In this document: piece after piece, positions 47,172-62,340 of the stretch
How positions within the stretch are numbered: position 1 is the stretch's first letter
Layout of the letters: every line of letters begins with the position of its first letter
Assembly (NCBI RefSeq): GCF_050947335.1
Contig: NC_134993.1
Coordinates: 2,294,001 to 2,358,000, forward strand
Origin: Megachile rotundata
Lineage: Eukaryota; Arthropoda; Insecta; Hymenoptera; Megachilidae
Reading direction: 5' to 3'
Length of the DNA: 64,000 nt
Notes under the pieces: generated by a model
Databases searched by the model: none
What the model was told of the DNA's origin: nothing
What the model saw: only the letters and a program-made list of their open reading frames with translations
Made by a program: the position numbers and the translations under genes

Positions 47172-50100
47172 AGTCACACAATCACAATCACACAATCACA
47201 ATCACAATCACGATCACACAGTCACGAACACACCATCACGATCACACAATCAAGGTCACACAATGACGATCACACAATCACCATCACACAATCACGATCA
47301 CTCAATCACAATCACACAATCACAAACACACAGTCGCGATCACACGATCACGATCGCACGACCACGATCACACGATCACGATCACACAATCACAATCACA
47401 CAATCAAGGTCACACAATGACGATCACACCATCACCATCACACAATCACGACCACACAATCACGATCACACAATCACGATCACACAATCACGTTCACACA
47501 ATCACAAGCACACAGTCGCGATCACTCGATCACGATCACACGATCACGATCACACAATCACAATCACACAATCAAGGTCACACAATGACGATCACACCAT
47601 CACCATCACACAATCACGACCACACAATCACGATCACACAATTACAATCACACAATCACAATATCACAATCGCAATCACACAATCACAATATCACAATCA
47701 GACAATCACACAATCACACAATCACACAATCACACAATCACGATCACACTATCACGATCACACAATCACGATCACACAATCACGTTCACACAATCACAAA
47801 CACACAGTCGCGATCACTCGATCACGATCACACGATCACGATCACACAATCACAATCACACAATCAATGTCACACAATGACGATCACACCATCACCATCA
47901 CACAATCACGACCACACAATCACGATCACACAATCACAATCACACAATCACAATATCACAATCGCAATCACACAATCACAATATCACAATCAGACAATCA
48001 CACAATCACACAATCACACAATCACGATCACACTATCACGATCACACAATCACGATCACACAATCACGATCACACAATCACGATCACACAATCACGATCA
48101 CACAATCACCATCACACAATCGCCATCACACAATCACAATCACACAATCAATTTCACACAATGACGATCACACAATCACCATCACACAATCACGACCACT
48201 CAATCACGATCACACAGTCACGATCACACAATCACGATCACACAATCACGTTCACACAATCACAAACACAGAGTCGCGATCACACGATCACGATCACACA
48301 ACCACGATCACACAGTCACGATCACACAATCACGATCACACAGTCACGATCACACAATCAGAGTCACACAATCACAATCACACAACCACAATCACACAAT
48401 CACACAGTCACAATCCCACAATCACGACCACACAGTCACGATCACACAATCACAATCATACAATCACAATCACACAATCACATTAACACAATCAGACAAT
48501 CACACAGTCACACAATCACGATCACACAATCACGATCACACAGTCGCGATCACTCGATCACGATCACACAATCACGATCACACAATCACGATCACTCAAT
48601 CACAATCACACAATCACAAACACACAGTCGCGATCGCACGATCACGATCACACGATCACGATCACACAATCACAATCACACAATCGTTATCACACAATCA
48701 CGATCACACAATCACGATCACACAATCACAATCACACAATCACAATCACACAATCAAGGTCACACAATGACGATCACACAATCACCATCACACAATCACG
48801 ATCACACAATCACAATCACACAATCACGATCACACAATCACGTTCACACAATCACAAACACACAGTCGCGATCACACGATCACGATCACACGATCACGAT
48901 CACACGATCGCGATCACACGATCACGATCACACGATCACGATCACACAATCACGATCACACTATCACGATCAGACAACCACAGTCACACAATCCCAATCA
49001 CACAATCACAATCACAATCACGATCACACAGTCACGATCACACCATCACGATCACACGATCACGATCACACGATCACGATCACACAATCACAATCACACA
49101 ATCGTTATCACACAATCACGATCACACAATCACCATCCCACAATCACCATCACACAATCACCATCACACAATCACGATCACACAATCACGATCACACAAT
49201 CACAATCACACAATCAAGGCCACACAATGACGATCACACAATCACCATCACACAATCTCGACCACACAATCACGATCACACAATCACGATCACACAATCA
49301 CAAACACACAGTCGCGATCACACTATCACGATCACACAATCACAGTCACACAATCACAACCACACAATCACAATCACAATCACGATCACACAGTCACGAA
49401 CACACCATCACGATCACACAATCAAGGTCACACAATGACGATCACACAATCACCATCACACAATCACGATCACTCAATCACAATCACACAATCACAAACA
49501 CACAGTCGCGATCACACGATCACGATCACACAATCACAATCACACAATCACAAACACACAGTCGCGATCACACGATCACGATCACACAATCACAATCACA
49601 CAATCAAGGCGACACAATGACGATCACACAATCACCATCACACAATCTCGACCACACAATCACGATCACAAAATCACGATCACACAATCACGATCACACA
49701 ATTACAATCACACAATCACAATCACACAATCAAGGTCACACAATGACGATCACACAATCACCATCACACAATCTCGACCACACAATCACGATCACACAAT
49801 CACGATCACACAATCACGATCACACAATCACGTTCACACAATCGCAAACACACAATCAAGGTCACACAATGACGATCACACAATCACCATCACACAATCT
49901 CGACCACACAATCACGATCACACAATCACGATCACACAATCACGTTCACACAATCGCAAACACACAGTCGCGATCACTCGATCACGATCACACAATCACG
50001 ATCACACAGTCACTATCACACAATCACAATCACACAATCACAATATCACAATCGCAATCACACAATCACAATAACACATTCAGACAATCACACAATCACA

Positions 50101-50436
50101 CAATCACACAATCACGATCACACAATCATGATCACACAATCACGATCACACAATCACGATCACACAATCACGATCACACAATCACAGTCACACAATCACA
50201 ATCACACAATCACAATTACACAAACACGATCACACAATCACGATCACACAATCACGATCACACAATCACGATCACACAATCACACAATCACACAATCACA
50301 ATCACACAGTCACAATCCCAAAATCACGATCACACAATCACGATCACACAGTTACGATCACACAATCACGATCACACAATCACATTCACACAATCACAAT
50401 CACACAGTCACAATCACAATCACGATCACACAAACA
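47172..50436. repeat. Mosaic segment after the R array
   Basis: About 47180-47660 matches 36150-36630 at offset 11,026. A CACAGAGTCGCG module lies at 48162-48487. Further on are ATCGTTATC words near 48684 and 49102 and four CTCGACC anchors between 49227 and 49870. The last two (49743 and 49869) are only 126 bp (9 units) apart. Private words include ATCAATTTCACAC near 48148 and CAAGGCGACAC near 49606. Confidence 0.68.
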
Positions 50437-51890
50437 CGATCACACAATCACGATCACACAATCTCGACCACACAATCACGATCACACAAACACGATCACA
50501 CAATCACTATCACACAATCACTATCACACAATCACGATCACACAATTACGATCATACAATCACAATCACGCAGTCACACTATCACAATCACAATCACAAT
50601 CACAATCACAATCACACAATCACACAATCACAATCCCACAATCACAATCACACAATCACAGACACACAATCACAATCACACAATCACACAGTCACAATCC
50701 CACAATCACGATCACACAATCACGATCGCACAGTCACGATCACACGATCACGATCACACAATCACAATCACACAATCACAATCACACAATCACGATCACA
50801 CAGTCGCCATCACACAATCACCATCACACAATCACGATCACACAATCACAATCACGCAATCAAGGTCACACAATGACGATCACACCATCACCATCACACA
50901 ATCACGACCACACAATCACGATCACACAATTACAATCACACAATCACAATATCACAATCGCAATCACACAATCACAATATCACAATCAGACAATCACACA
51001 ATCACAAAATCACACAATCACGATCACACTATCACGATCACACAATCACGATCACACAATCACGTCCACACAATCACAAACACACAGTCGCGATCACTCG
51101 ATCACGATCACACGATCACGATCACACAATCACAATCACACAATCAATGTCACACAATGACGATCACACCATCACCATCACACAATCACGACCACACAAT
51201 CACGATCACACAATCACAATCACACAATCACAATATCACAATCGCAATCACACAATCACAATATCACAATCAGACAATCACACAATCACACAATCACACA
51301 ATCACGATCACACTATCACGATCACACAATCACGATCACACAATCACGATCACACAATCACGATCACACAATCACGATCACACAATCACCATCACACAAT
51401 CACCATCACACAATCACAATCACACAATCAAGGTCACACAATGACGATCACACAATCACCATCACACAATCACGACCACTCAATCACGATCACACAATCA
51501 CGATCACACAATCACGATCACACAATCACGTTCACACAATCACAAACACAGAGTCGCGATCACACGATCACGATCACACAACCACGATCACACAGTCACG
51601 ATCACACAATCACGATCACACAGTCACGATCACACAATCAGAGTCACACAATCACAATCACACAATCACACAGTCACAATCCCACAATCACGACCACACA
51701 GTCACGATCACACAATCACAATCATACAATCACAATCACACAATCACATTAACACAATCAGACAATCCCACAGTCACACAATCACGATCACACAATCACG
51801 ATCACACAATCACGATCACACAATCACGATCACACAATCACGATCACACAATCACAATCACACAATCACAATCACACAATCACAATCACA
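50437..51890. repeat. T1, first copy of a 1.4-kb module
   Basis: It matches about 55475-56890 at offset 5,038. The offset becomes 5,032 after one ATCACA hexamer is lost in the second copy near 56250, then 5,046 after one unit is lost here near 51660. Landmarks are ATCTCGACC at 50461, a five-hexamer run at 50581, CACAGACACACAATC near 50660, AATCAATGTCAC near 51145 and a CACAGAGTCGCG module from 51441. The latter part is also copied near 62340. Confidence 0.83.
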
Positions 51891-54119
51891 CAACCAAAAT
51901 CACACAATCACAATCACACAATCAAGGCCACACATTGACGATCACACAATCACCATCACACAATCTCGACCACACAATCACGATCACACAATCACGATCA
52001 CACAATCACGTTCACACAATCGCAAACACACAGACGCGATCACTCGATCACGATCACACAATCACGATCACTCAATCGCAATCACACAATCACAAACACA
52101 CAGTCGCGAGCACATGATCACGATCACAAGATCACGATCACACAATCACAATCACACAATCGTTATCACACAATCACGATCACACAATCACGATCACACA
52201 ATCACAATCACACAATCACGTTCACACAATCACAAACACAGAGTCGCGATCACACGATCACGATCACACAACCACGATCACACAGTCACGATCACACAAT
52301 CACGATCACACAGTCACGATCACACAATCAGAGTCACACAATCACAATCACACAACCACAATCACCCAATCACACAGTCACAATCCCACAATCACGACCA
52401 CACAGTCACGATCACACAATCACAATCATACAATCACAATCACACAATCACATTAACACAATCAGACAATCACACAGTCACACAATCACGATCACACAAT
52501 CACGATCATACAATCACGATCACACAATCACGATCACACAATCACAATCACACAATCACAATCACACAATCACAATCACACAATCAAAATCACACAATCA
52601 CAATCACACAATCAAGGCCACACAATGACGATCACACAATCACCATCACACAATCTCGACCACACAATCACGATCACACAATCACGATCACACAATCACG
52701 TTCACACAATCGCAAACACACAGTCGCGATCACTCGATCACGATCACACAATCACGATCACACAATCACGATCACTCAGTCACAATCACACAATCACAAA
52801 CACACAGTCGCGATCACACGATCACGATCACACGATCACGATCACACAATCACAATCACACAATCGTTATCACACAATCACGATCACACAACCACGATCA
52901 CACAATCACAATCACACAATCACAATCACACAATCAAGGTCACACAATGACGATCACACAATCACCATCACACAATCACGATCACACAACCACGATCACA
53001 CAATCACAATCACACAATCACAATCACACAATCAAGGTCACACAATGACGATCACACAATCACCATCCCACAATCACCATCACACAAGCACCATCACACA
53101 ATCACGATCACACAATCACGATCACACAATCACGATCACACAATCACAATCACGCAATCACAATCCCACAATCACAATCACACAATCACAATCATACAAT
53201 CACAATCACACAATCACAATCTCACAATCACAATCACACAATCACAATCACACAATCACAATCACACAATCACAATCACACAATCACAATCACAATCACA
53301 CAATCACAATCACACAAACACAATCCCACAATCACAATCCCACAATCACAATCCCACAATCACAATCCCGCAATCACAATCCCACAATCACACAATCACA
53401 CAGTCACAATCCCACAATCACGATCACACAATCACGATCACACAATCACAATCACACAATCACGCGCACACAATCACGATCACACAATCACCATCACACA
53501 ATCACGATCACACAATCACGATCACACAATCACGATCGCACAATCAAGGCCACACAATGACGATCACACAATCACCATCACACAATCTCGACCACACAAT
53601 CACGATCACACAATCACGATCACACAATCACGTTCACACAATCGCAAACACACAGTCGCGATCACTCGATCACGATCACACAATCACGATCACACAATCA
53701 CGATCACACGATCACGATCACACAATCACAAACACACAATCGTTATCACACAATCACGATCACACAATCACGATCACACAATCACAATCACACAATCGTT
53801 ATCACACAATCACGATCACACAATCACGATCACACAATCACAATCACACAATCACAATCACACAATCAAGGTCACACAATGACGATCACACAATCACCAT
53901 CACACAATCACGATCACACAATCACGATCACACAATCACGATCACACAATCACGATCACACAATCACGATCACACAAACACGATCACACGATCACAATCA
54001 CACAATCACAAACACACAGTCGCGATCACACGATCACGATCACACGATCGCGATCACACGATCACGATCACACGATCACGATCACACAATCACGATCACA
54101 CTATCACGATCAGACAATC
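51891..54119. repeat. Segment that serves as template for the right-edge copy
   Basis: 51935-52250 is matched at 62856-63170 (offset 10,921) and about 53290-54119 at 63171-64000 (offset 9,881). The 1,040 bp in between are missing from the right-edge copy. The segment includes CTCGACC anchors at 51935 (with TTG instead of ATG), 52625 and 53557, a CCC run at 53317-53386, and paired ATCGTTATC words near 53733 and 53799. Confidence 0.85.
53317..53386. repeat. CCC-variant run, 5 units
   Basis: Five units of ATCACAATCCCACA occur, the first with AACACA and the fourth with CCCGCA. The same five units with the same two changes recur at 63198-63267, confirming direct copying. Confidence 0.92.
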
Positions 54120-55474
54120 ACAGTCACACAATCACAATCACACAATCACAATCACAATCACGATCACACAGTCACGATCACACCATCACGATCACACGAT
54201 CACGATCACACAATCACAATCACACAATCGTTATCACACAATCACGATCACACAATCACCATCCCACAATCACAATCACACAATCACCATCACACAATCA
54301 CGATCACACAATCACGATCACACAATCACAATCACACAATCAAGGCCACACAACGACGATCACACAATCACCATCACACAATCTCGACCACACAATCACG
54401 ATCACACAATCACGATCACACAATCACGTTCACACAATCACAAACACACAGTCGCGATCACTCGATCACAATCACACAATCACGATCACACAATCACGAT
54501 CACACAATCACGATCACACAATCACTATCACACAATCACAATCACACAATCAAGGTCACACAATGACGATCACACAATCACCATCACACAACCACGACCA
54601 CACAATCACGATCACACAATCACGCTCACGCAATCACGATCACACAATCACGACCACACAATCACGATCACACAATCACGATCACACAATCACAAACACA
54701 CAGTCGCGATCACGCTATCACGATCACACAATCACAGTCACACAATCACAATCACACAATCACGATCACACAATCACAAACACACAGTCGCGATCACGCT
54801 ATCACGATCACACAATCACAGTCACACAATCACAATCACACAATCACAATCACAATCACGATCACACAGTCACGAACACACCATCACGATCACACAATCA
54901 AGGTCACACAATGACGATCACACAATCACCATCACACAATCACGATCACTCAATCACAATCACACAATCACAAACACACAGTCGCGATCACACGATCACG
55001 ATCGCACGACCACGATCACACGATCACGATCACACAATCACAATCACACAATCAAGGCCACACAATGACGATCACACAATCACCATCACACAATCTCGAC
55101 CACACAATCACGATCACACAATCACGATCACACAATCACGTTCACACAATCACAAACACACAGTCGCGATCACTCGATCACGATCACACAATCACGATCA
55201 CACAGTCACGATCACACAATCACAATCGCACAATCACGATCACACAATCACGATCACACAATCACGATCACACAATCACGATCACACAATCACCATCACA
55301 AAATCACGATCACACAATCACGATCACACAATCACCATCACACAATCACAATCACACAATCAAGGTCACACAATGACGATCACACAATCACCATCACACA
55401 ACCACGACCACACAATCACGCTCACGCAATCACGATCACACAATCACGACCACACAATCACGATCACACAATCA
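54120..55474. repeat. U1, first copy of the U module
   Basis: About 54540-55474 matches 58720-59580. The offset falls from 4,184 to 4,106. This is explained by an 84-bp tandem duplication here (CACAAACACAC at 54691 and again at 54775) and a 6-bp hexamer gain in the second copy near 59060. The word CACGCTATC is private to this duplication. An anchor near 54353 reads ACAACGACG, losing its ATG. Confidence 0.82.
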
Positions 55475-56890
55475 CGATCACACAATCACGATCACACAAT
55501 CTCGACCACACAATCACGATCACACAAACACGATCACACAATCACTATCACACAATCACTATCACACAATCACGATCACACAATTACGATCACACAATCA
55601 CAATCACGCAGTCACACTATCACAATCACAATCACAATCACAATCACAATCACACAATCACACAATCACAATCCCACAATCACAATCACACAATCACAGA
55701 CACACAATCACAATCACACAATCACACAGTCACAATCCCACAATCACGATCACACAATCACGATCGCACAGTCACGATCACACGATCACGATCACACAAT
55801 CACAATCACACAATCACAATCACACAATCACGATCACACAGTCACCATCACACAATCACCATCACACAATCACGATCACACAATCACAATCACACAATCA
55901 AGGTCACACAATGACGATCACACCATCACCATCACACAATCACGACCACACAATCACGATCACACAATTACAATCACACAATCACAATATCACAATCGCA
56001 ATCACACAATCACAATATCACAATCAGACAATCACACAATCACACAATCACACAATCACGATCACACTATCACGATCACACAATCACGATCACACAATCA
56101 CGTTCACACAATCACAAACACACAGTCGCGATCACTCGATCACGATCACACGATCACGATCACACAATCACAATCACACAATCAATGTCACACAATGACG
56201 ATCACACCATCACCATCACACAATCACGACCACACAATCACGATCACACAATCACACAATCACAATATCACAATCGCAATCACACAATCACAATATCACA
56301 ATCAGACAATCACACAATCACACAATCACACAATCACGATCACACTATCACGATCACACAATCACGATCACACAATCACGATCACACAATCACGTTCACA
56401 CAATCACGATCACACAATCACCATCACACAATCACCATCACACAATCACAATCACACAAACAAGGTCACACAATGACGATCACACAATCACCATCACACA
56501 ATCACGACCACTCAATCACGATCACACAATCACGATCACACAATCACGATCACACAATCACGTTCACACAATCACAAACACAGAGTCGCGATCACACGAT
56601 CACGATCACACAACCACGATCACACAGTCACGATCACACAATCACAATCACACAGTCACGATCACACAATCAGAGTCACACAATCACAATCACACAACCA
56701 CAATCACACAATCACACAGTCACAATCCCACAATCACGACCACACTGTCACGATCACACAATCACAATCATACAATCACAATCACACAATCACATTAACA
56801 CAATCAGACAATCACACAGTCACACATTCACGATCACACAATCACGATCACACAATCACGATCACACAATCACGATCACACAATCACGAT
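55475..56890. repeat. T2, second copy of the 1.4-kb T module
   Basis: It is the copy of 50437-51890, including the five-hexamer run at 55619-55648, the AATCAATGTCAC word and the CACAGAGTCGCG module from 56473. Private changes are CACACTGTCACG near 56752 and CAAACAAGGTC near 56458. Confidence 0.83.
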
Positions 56891-58740
56891 CACACAATCA
56901 CAATCACACAATCAAAATCACACAATCACAATCACACAATCACAATCACACAACCAAAATCACACAATCACAATGACACAATCAAGGCCACACAATGACG
57001 ATCACACAATCACCATCACACAATCTCAACCACACAATCACGATCACACAATCACGATCACACAATCACGATCACACAATCACGTTCACACAATCGCAAA
57101 CACACAGACGCGATCACTCGATCACGATCACACAATCACGATCACACAATCACGATCACTCAATCACAATCACACAATCACAAACACACAGTCGCGATCA
57201 CACGATCACGATCACACGATCACGATCACACAATCACAATCACACAATCGTTATCACACAATCACGATCACACAATCACAATCACACAATCACGTTCACA
57301 CAATCACAAACACAGAGTCGCGATCACACGATCACGATCACACAACCACGATCACACAGTCACGATCACACAATCACGATCACACAGTCACGATCACACA
57401 ATCAGAGTCACACAATCACAATCACACAACCACAATCACACAATCACACAGTCACAATCCCACAATCACGACCACACAGTCACGATCACACAATCACAAT
57501 CATACAATCACAATCACACAATCACATTAACACAATCAGACAATCACACAGTCACACAATCACGATCACACAATCACGATCACACAATCACGATCACACA
57601 ATCACGATCACACAATCACCATCACACAATCACAATCACACAATCACAATCACACAATCAAAATCACACAATCACAATCACACAATCAAGGCCACACAAT
57701 GACGATCACACAATCACCATCACACAATCTCGACCACACAATCACGATCACACAATCACGTTCACACAATCGCAAACACACAGTCGCGATCACTCGATCA
57801 CGATCACACAATCACGATCACACAATCACGATCACTCAGTCACAATCACACAATCACAAACACACAGTCGCGATCACACGATCACGATCACACGATCACG
57901 ATCACACAATCACAATCACACAATCGTTATCACACAATCACGATCACACAACCACGATCACACAATGACGATCACACAATCACCATCACACAATCACGAT
58001 CACACAACCACGATCACACAATCACAATCACACAATCACAATCACACAATCAAGGTCACACAATGACGATCACACAATCACCATCACACAATCACGACCA
58101 CTCAATCACGATCACACAATCACGATCACACAATCACGATCACACAATCACGTTCACACAATCACAAACACAGAGTCGCGATCACACGATCACGATCACA
58201 CAACCACGATCACACAGTCACGATCACACAATCACGATCACACAGTCACGATCACACAATCAGAGTCACACAATCACAATCACACAATCACAATCACACA
58301 ATCAAGGTCACACAATGACGATCACACAATCACCATCACACAATCACGATCACACAATCACAATCACACAATCACGATCACACAATCACGATCACACAAT
58401 CACGATCACACAAACACGATCACACGATCACAATCACACAATCACAAACACACAGTCGCGATCACACGATCACGATCACACGATCACGATCACACGATCG
58501 CGATCACACGATCACGATCACACGATCACGATCACACAATCACGATCACACTATCACGATCAGACAATCACAGTCACACAATCACAATCACACAATCACA
58601 ATCACAATCACGATCACACAGTCACGATCACACCATCACGATCACACGATCACGATCACACAATCACAATCACACAATCGTTATCACACAATCACGATCA
58701 CACAATCACCATCACACAATCACAATCACACAATCAAGGT
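56891..58740. repeat. Mosaic segment between T2 and U2
   Basis: It carries CTCAACC (a variant of CTCGACC) near 57028, CACAGACGCGATC near 57108, and CACAGAGTCGCG modules near 57310 and 58063-58270. It also has ATCGTTATC words near 57248, 57925 and 58679 and a CpG-rich stretch at about 58455-58530. Parts resemble 52.1-53.0 kb and 53.9-54.2 kb in rearranged order. Confidence 0.68.
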
Positions 58741-60130
58741 CACACAATGACGATCACACAATCACCATCACACAACCACGACCACACAATCACGATCACA
58801 CAATCACGCTCACGCAATCACGATCACACAATCACGACCACACAATCACGATCACACAATCACGATCACACAATCACAAACACACAGTCGCGATCACACT
58901 ATCACGATCACACAATCACAGTCACACAATCACAATCACACAATCACAATCACAATCACGATCACACGGTCACGAACACACCATCACGATCACACAATCA
59001 AGGTCACACAATGACGATCACACAATCAAAATCACACAATCACGATCACTCAATCACAATCACAATCACACAATCACAAACACACAGTCGCGATCACACG
59101 ATCACGATCGCACGACCACGATCACACGATCACGATCACACAATCACAATCACACAATCAAGGCCACACCATGACGATCACACAATCACCATCACACAAT
59201 CTCGACCACACAATCACGATCACACAATCACGATCACACAATCACGTTCACACAATCACAAACACACAGTCGCGATCACTCGATCACGATCACACAATCA
59301 CGATCACACAGTCACGATCACACAATCACAATCGCACAATCACGATCACACAATCACGATCACACAATCACGATCACACAATCACGATCACACAATCACC
59401 ATCACAAAATCACGATCACACAATCACGATCACACAATCACCATCACACAATCACAATCACACAATCAAGGTCACACAATGACGATCACACAATCACCAT
59501 CACACAACCACGACCACACAATCACGACCACACAATCACGCTCACGCAATCACGATCACACAATCACGACCACACAATCACGATCACACAATCACGATCA
59601 CACAATCACGATCACACAATCACAAACACACAGTCGCGATCACACGATCACGATCACACAATCACAATCACACAATCAAGGTCACACAATGACGATCACA
59701 CCATCACCATCACACAATCACGATCACTCAATCACAATCACAATCACACAATCACAAACACACAGTCGCGATCACACGATCACGATCGCACGACCACGAT
59801 CACACGATCACGATCACACAATCACAATCACACAATCAAGGCCACACAATGACGATCACACAATCACCATCACACAATCTCGACCACACAATCACGATCA
59901 CACAATCACGATCACACAATCACGTTCACACAATCACAAGCACACAGTCGCGATCACTCGATCACGATCACACAATCACGATCACACAGTCACGATCACA
60001 CAATCCCAATCGCACAATCACGATCACACAATCACGATCACACAATCACGATCACACAATCACCATCACAAAATCACGATCACACAATCACGATCACACA
60101 ATCACCATCACACAATCACAATCACACAAT
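58741..60130. repeat. U2 and U3, further copies of the U module
   Basis: About 58741-59580 copies U1 at offsets of 4,184-4,106. The CTCGACC part at 59171-59482 recurs at 59849 (offset 678) as U3. Both carry the 6-bp hexamer gain (AATCACAATCACAATC-type word near 59060 and 59740) absent from U1, so U3 was made from U2 or the reverse. Private words are CACACCATGACG at 59169 and CAATCCCAATCGC near 60003. Confidence 0.8.
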
Positions 60131-61290
60131 CAAGGTCACACAATGACGATCACACAATCACCATCACACAACCACGACCACACAATCACGACCACACAAT
60201 CACGCTCACGCAATCACGATCACACAATCACGACCACACAATCACGATCACACAATCACGATCACACAATCACGATCACACAATCACAAACACACAGTCG
60301 CGATCACACTATCACGATCACACAATCACAGTCACACAATCACAATCACACAATCACAATCACAATCACGATCACACAGTCACGAACACACCATCACGAT
60401 CACACAATCAAGGTCACACAATGACGATCACACAATCACCATCACACAATCACGATCAGACAATCACAAATCACACAATCACGATCACACAATCACGATC
60501 ACACAATCACAATCACACAATCACAAACACACAGTCGCGATCACACGATCACGATCACACAATCACAATCACACAATCAAGGTCACACAATGACGATCAC
60601 ACCATCACCATCACACAATCACGACCACACAATCACGATCACACAATCACAAACACACAGTCGCGATCACTCGATCACGATCACACGATCACGATCACAC
60701 AATCACAATCACACAATCAAGGTCACACAATGACGATCACACCATCACAATCACACAATCACGACCACACAATCACGATCACACAGTTACAATCACACAA
60801 TCACAATATCACAATCGCAATCACACAATCACAATATCACAATCAGACAATCACACAATCACACAATCACGATCACACTATCACGATCACACAATCACGA
60901 TCACACAATCACGTTCACACAATCACAAACACACAGTCGCGATCACTCGATCACGATCACACGATCACGATCACACAATCACAATCACACAATCAAGGTC
61001 ACACAATGACGATCACACCATCACCATCACACAATCACGACCACACAATCACGATCACACAATCACAATCACACAATCACAATATCACAATCGCAATCAC
61101 ACAATCACAATATCACAATCAGACAATCACACAATCACACAATCACACAATCACGATCACACAATCACGATCACACAATCACGATCACACAATCACGATC
61201 ACACTATCACGATCACACTATCACGATCACACAATCACAGTCACACAATCACAATCACACAATCACAATCACAATCACAATCACAATCAC
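60131..61290. repeat. Mosaic segment containing a single-base insertion
   Basis: It contains the third odd-length event: the 7-base word ATCACAA at 60463-60469 followed by an octamer at 60470. After this point all words begin on even coordinates to the end of the window. The segment has anchors near 60421, 60589, 60729 and 61005. It ends with a four-copy ATCACA hexamer run plus ATCACG at 61262-61291. Confidence 0.8.
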
Positions 61291-61830
61291 GATCACACAG
61301 TCATGATCACACCATCACGATCACACGATCACGATCAGACAATCACAATCACACAATCGTTATCACACAATCACGATCACACAATCACCATCCCACAATC
61401 ACCATCACACAATCACCATCACACAATCACCATCACACAATCACGATCACACAATCACAATCTCACAATCACAATCACACAATCACAATCACACAATCAC
61501 AATCACACAATCACAATCACACAATCACAATTACACAATCACAATCACACAATCACAATCCCACAATCACAATCCCACAATCACAATCCCACAATCACAA
61601 TCCCACAATCACAATCCCACAATCACACAATCACACAGTCACAATCCCACAATCACGATCACACAATCACGATCACACAATCACGATCACACAATCACAA
61701 TCACACAATCACAATCACACAATCACACTGTCACAATCCCACAATCACGATCACATAATCACGATCACACAGTCACGATCACACGATCACGATCACACAA
61801 TCAAGGTCACACAATGACGATCACACCATC
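61291..61830. repeat. Distant copy of the R-array core
   Basis: CATGATC at 61303, an ATCGTTATC word at 61358, a CCC run of five units at 61552-61621, CACACTGTCAC near 61727 and the anchor at 61814 match 40642-41195 in R1 at offset 20,661, then 20,619. The 42-bp change equals the loss of three CCC units. It carries the R1-type CCATCCCACAATC word, not the R2/R3 CCATTCCACATTC word. Confidence 0.87.
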
Positions 61831-62340
61831 ACCATCACACAATCACGACCACACAATCACGATCACACAATCACGATCACACAATCACGTTCACACAATC
61901 ACAAACACACAGTCGCGGTCACTCGATCACGATCACACGGTCACGATCACACAATCACAATCACACAATCAAGGTCAGACAATGACGATCACACCATCAC
62001 CATCACACAATCACGACCACACAATCACGACCACACAATCACGATCACACAATCACAATCCCACAATCACAATCCCACAATCACAATCCCACAATCACAA
62101 TCCCACAATCACAATCCCACAATCACACAATCACACAGTCACGATCACACAATCACAAACACACAGTCGCGATCACACGATCACGATCACACGATCACGA
62201 TCACACAATCACGATCACACAAACACGATCACACAATCACGATCACACAATCACGATCACACAATCACGATCACACAATCACGATCACACAATCACCATC
62301 ACACAATCACCATCACACAATCACAATCACACAATCAAGG
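61831..62340. repeat. Segment with a second CCC run
   Basis: It has an anchor variant AAGGTCAGACAATG near 61972, CACACGGTCACG near 61936, and a five-unit CCC run at 62052-62121, exactly 500 bp after the run at 61552. Because 500 is not a multiple of 14, the two runs sit in differently composed flanks and probably reflect copying rather than simple expansion. Confidence 0.75.

Noticed and set aside
58063..61758. 1,231-codon open frame, and the many other + frames of 60-865 codons, as protein-coding genes (His/Thr/Gln-rich repeat proteins)
   Set aside because: The unit lacks stops in all + frames, so long frames are expected. Frames overlap each other with the same peptide cycle, cross module junctions, survive a 1-bp insertion, and start only at the anchor word or other chance starts. 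No promoter, intron, signal peptide or unique domain is visible.
62052..62121. The 500-bp spacing between the CCC runs at 61552 and 62052 as a simple tandem duplication
   Set aside because: The flanks of the two runs differ in composition and landmarks (R-module core on the left, anchor modules on the right), so simple tandem doubling does not fit.
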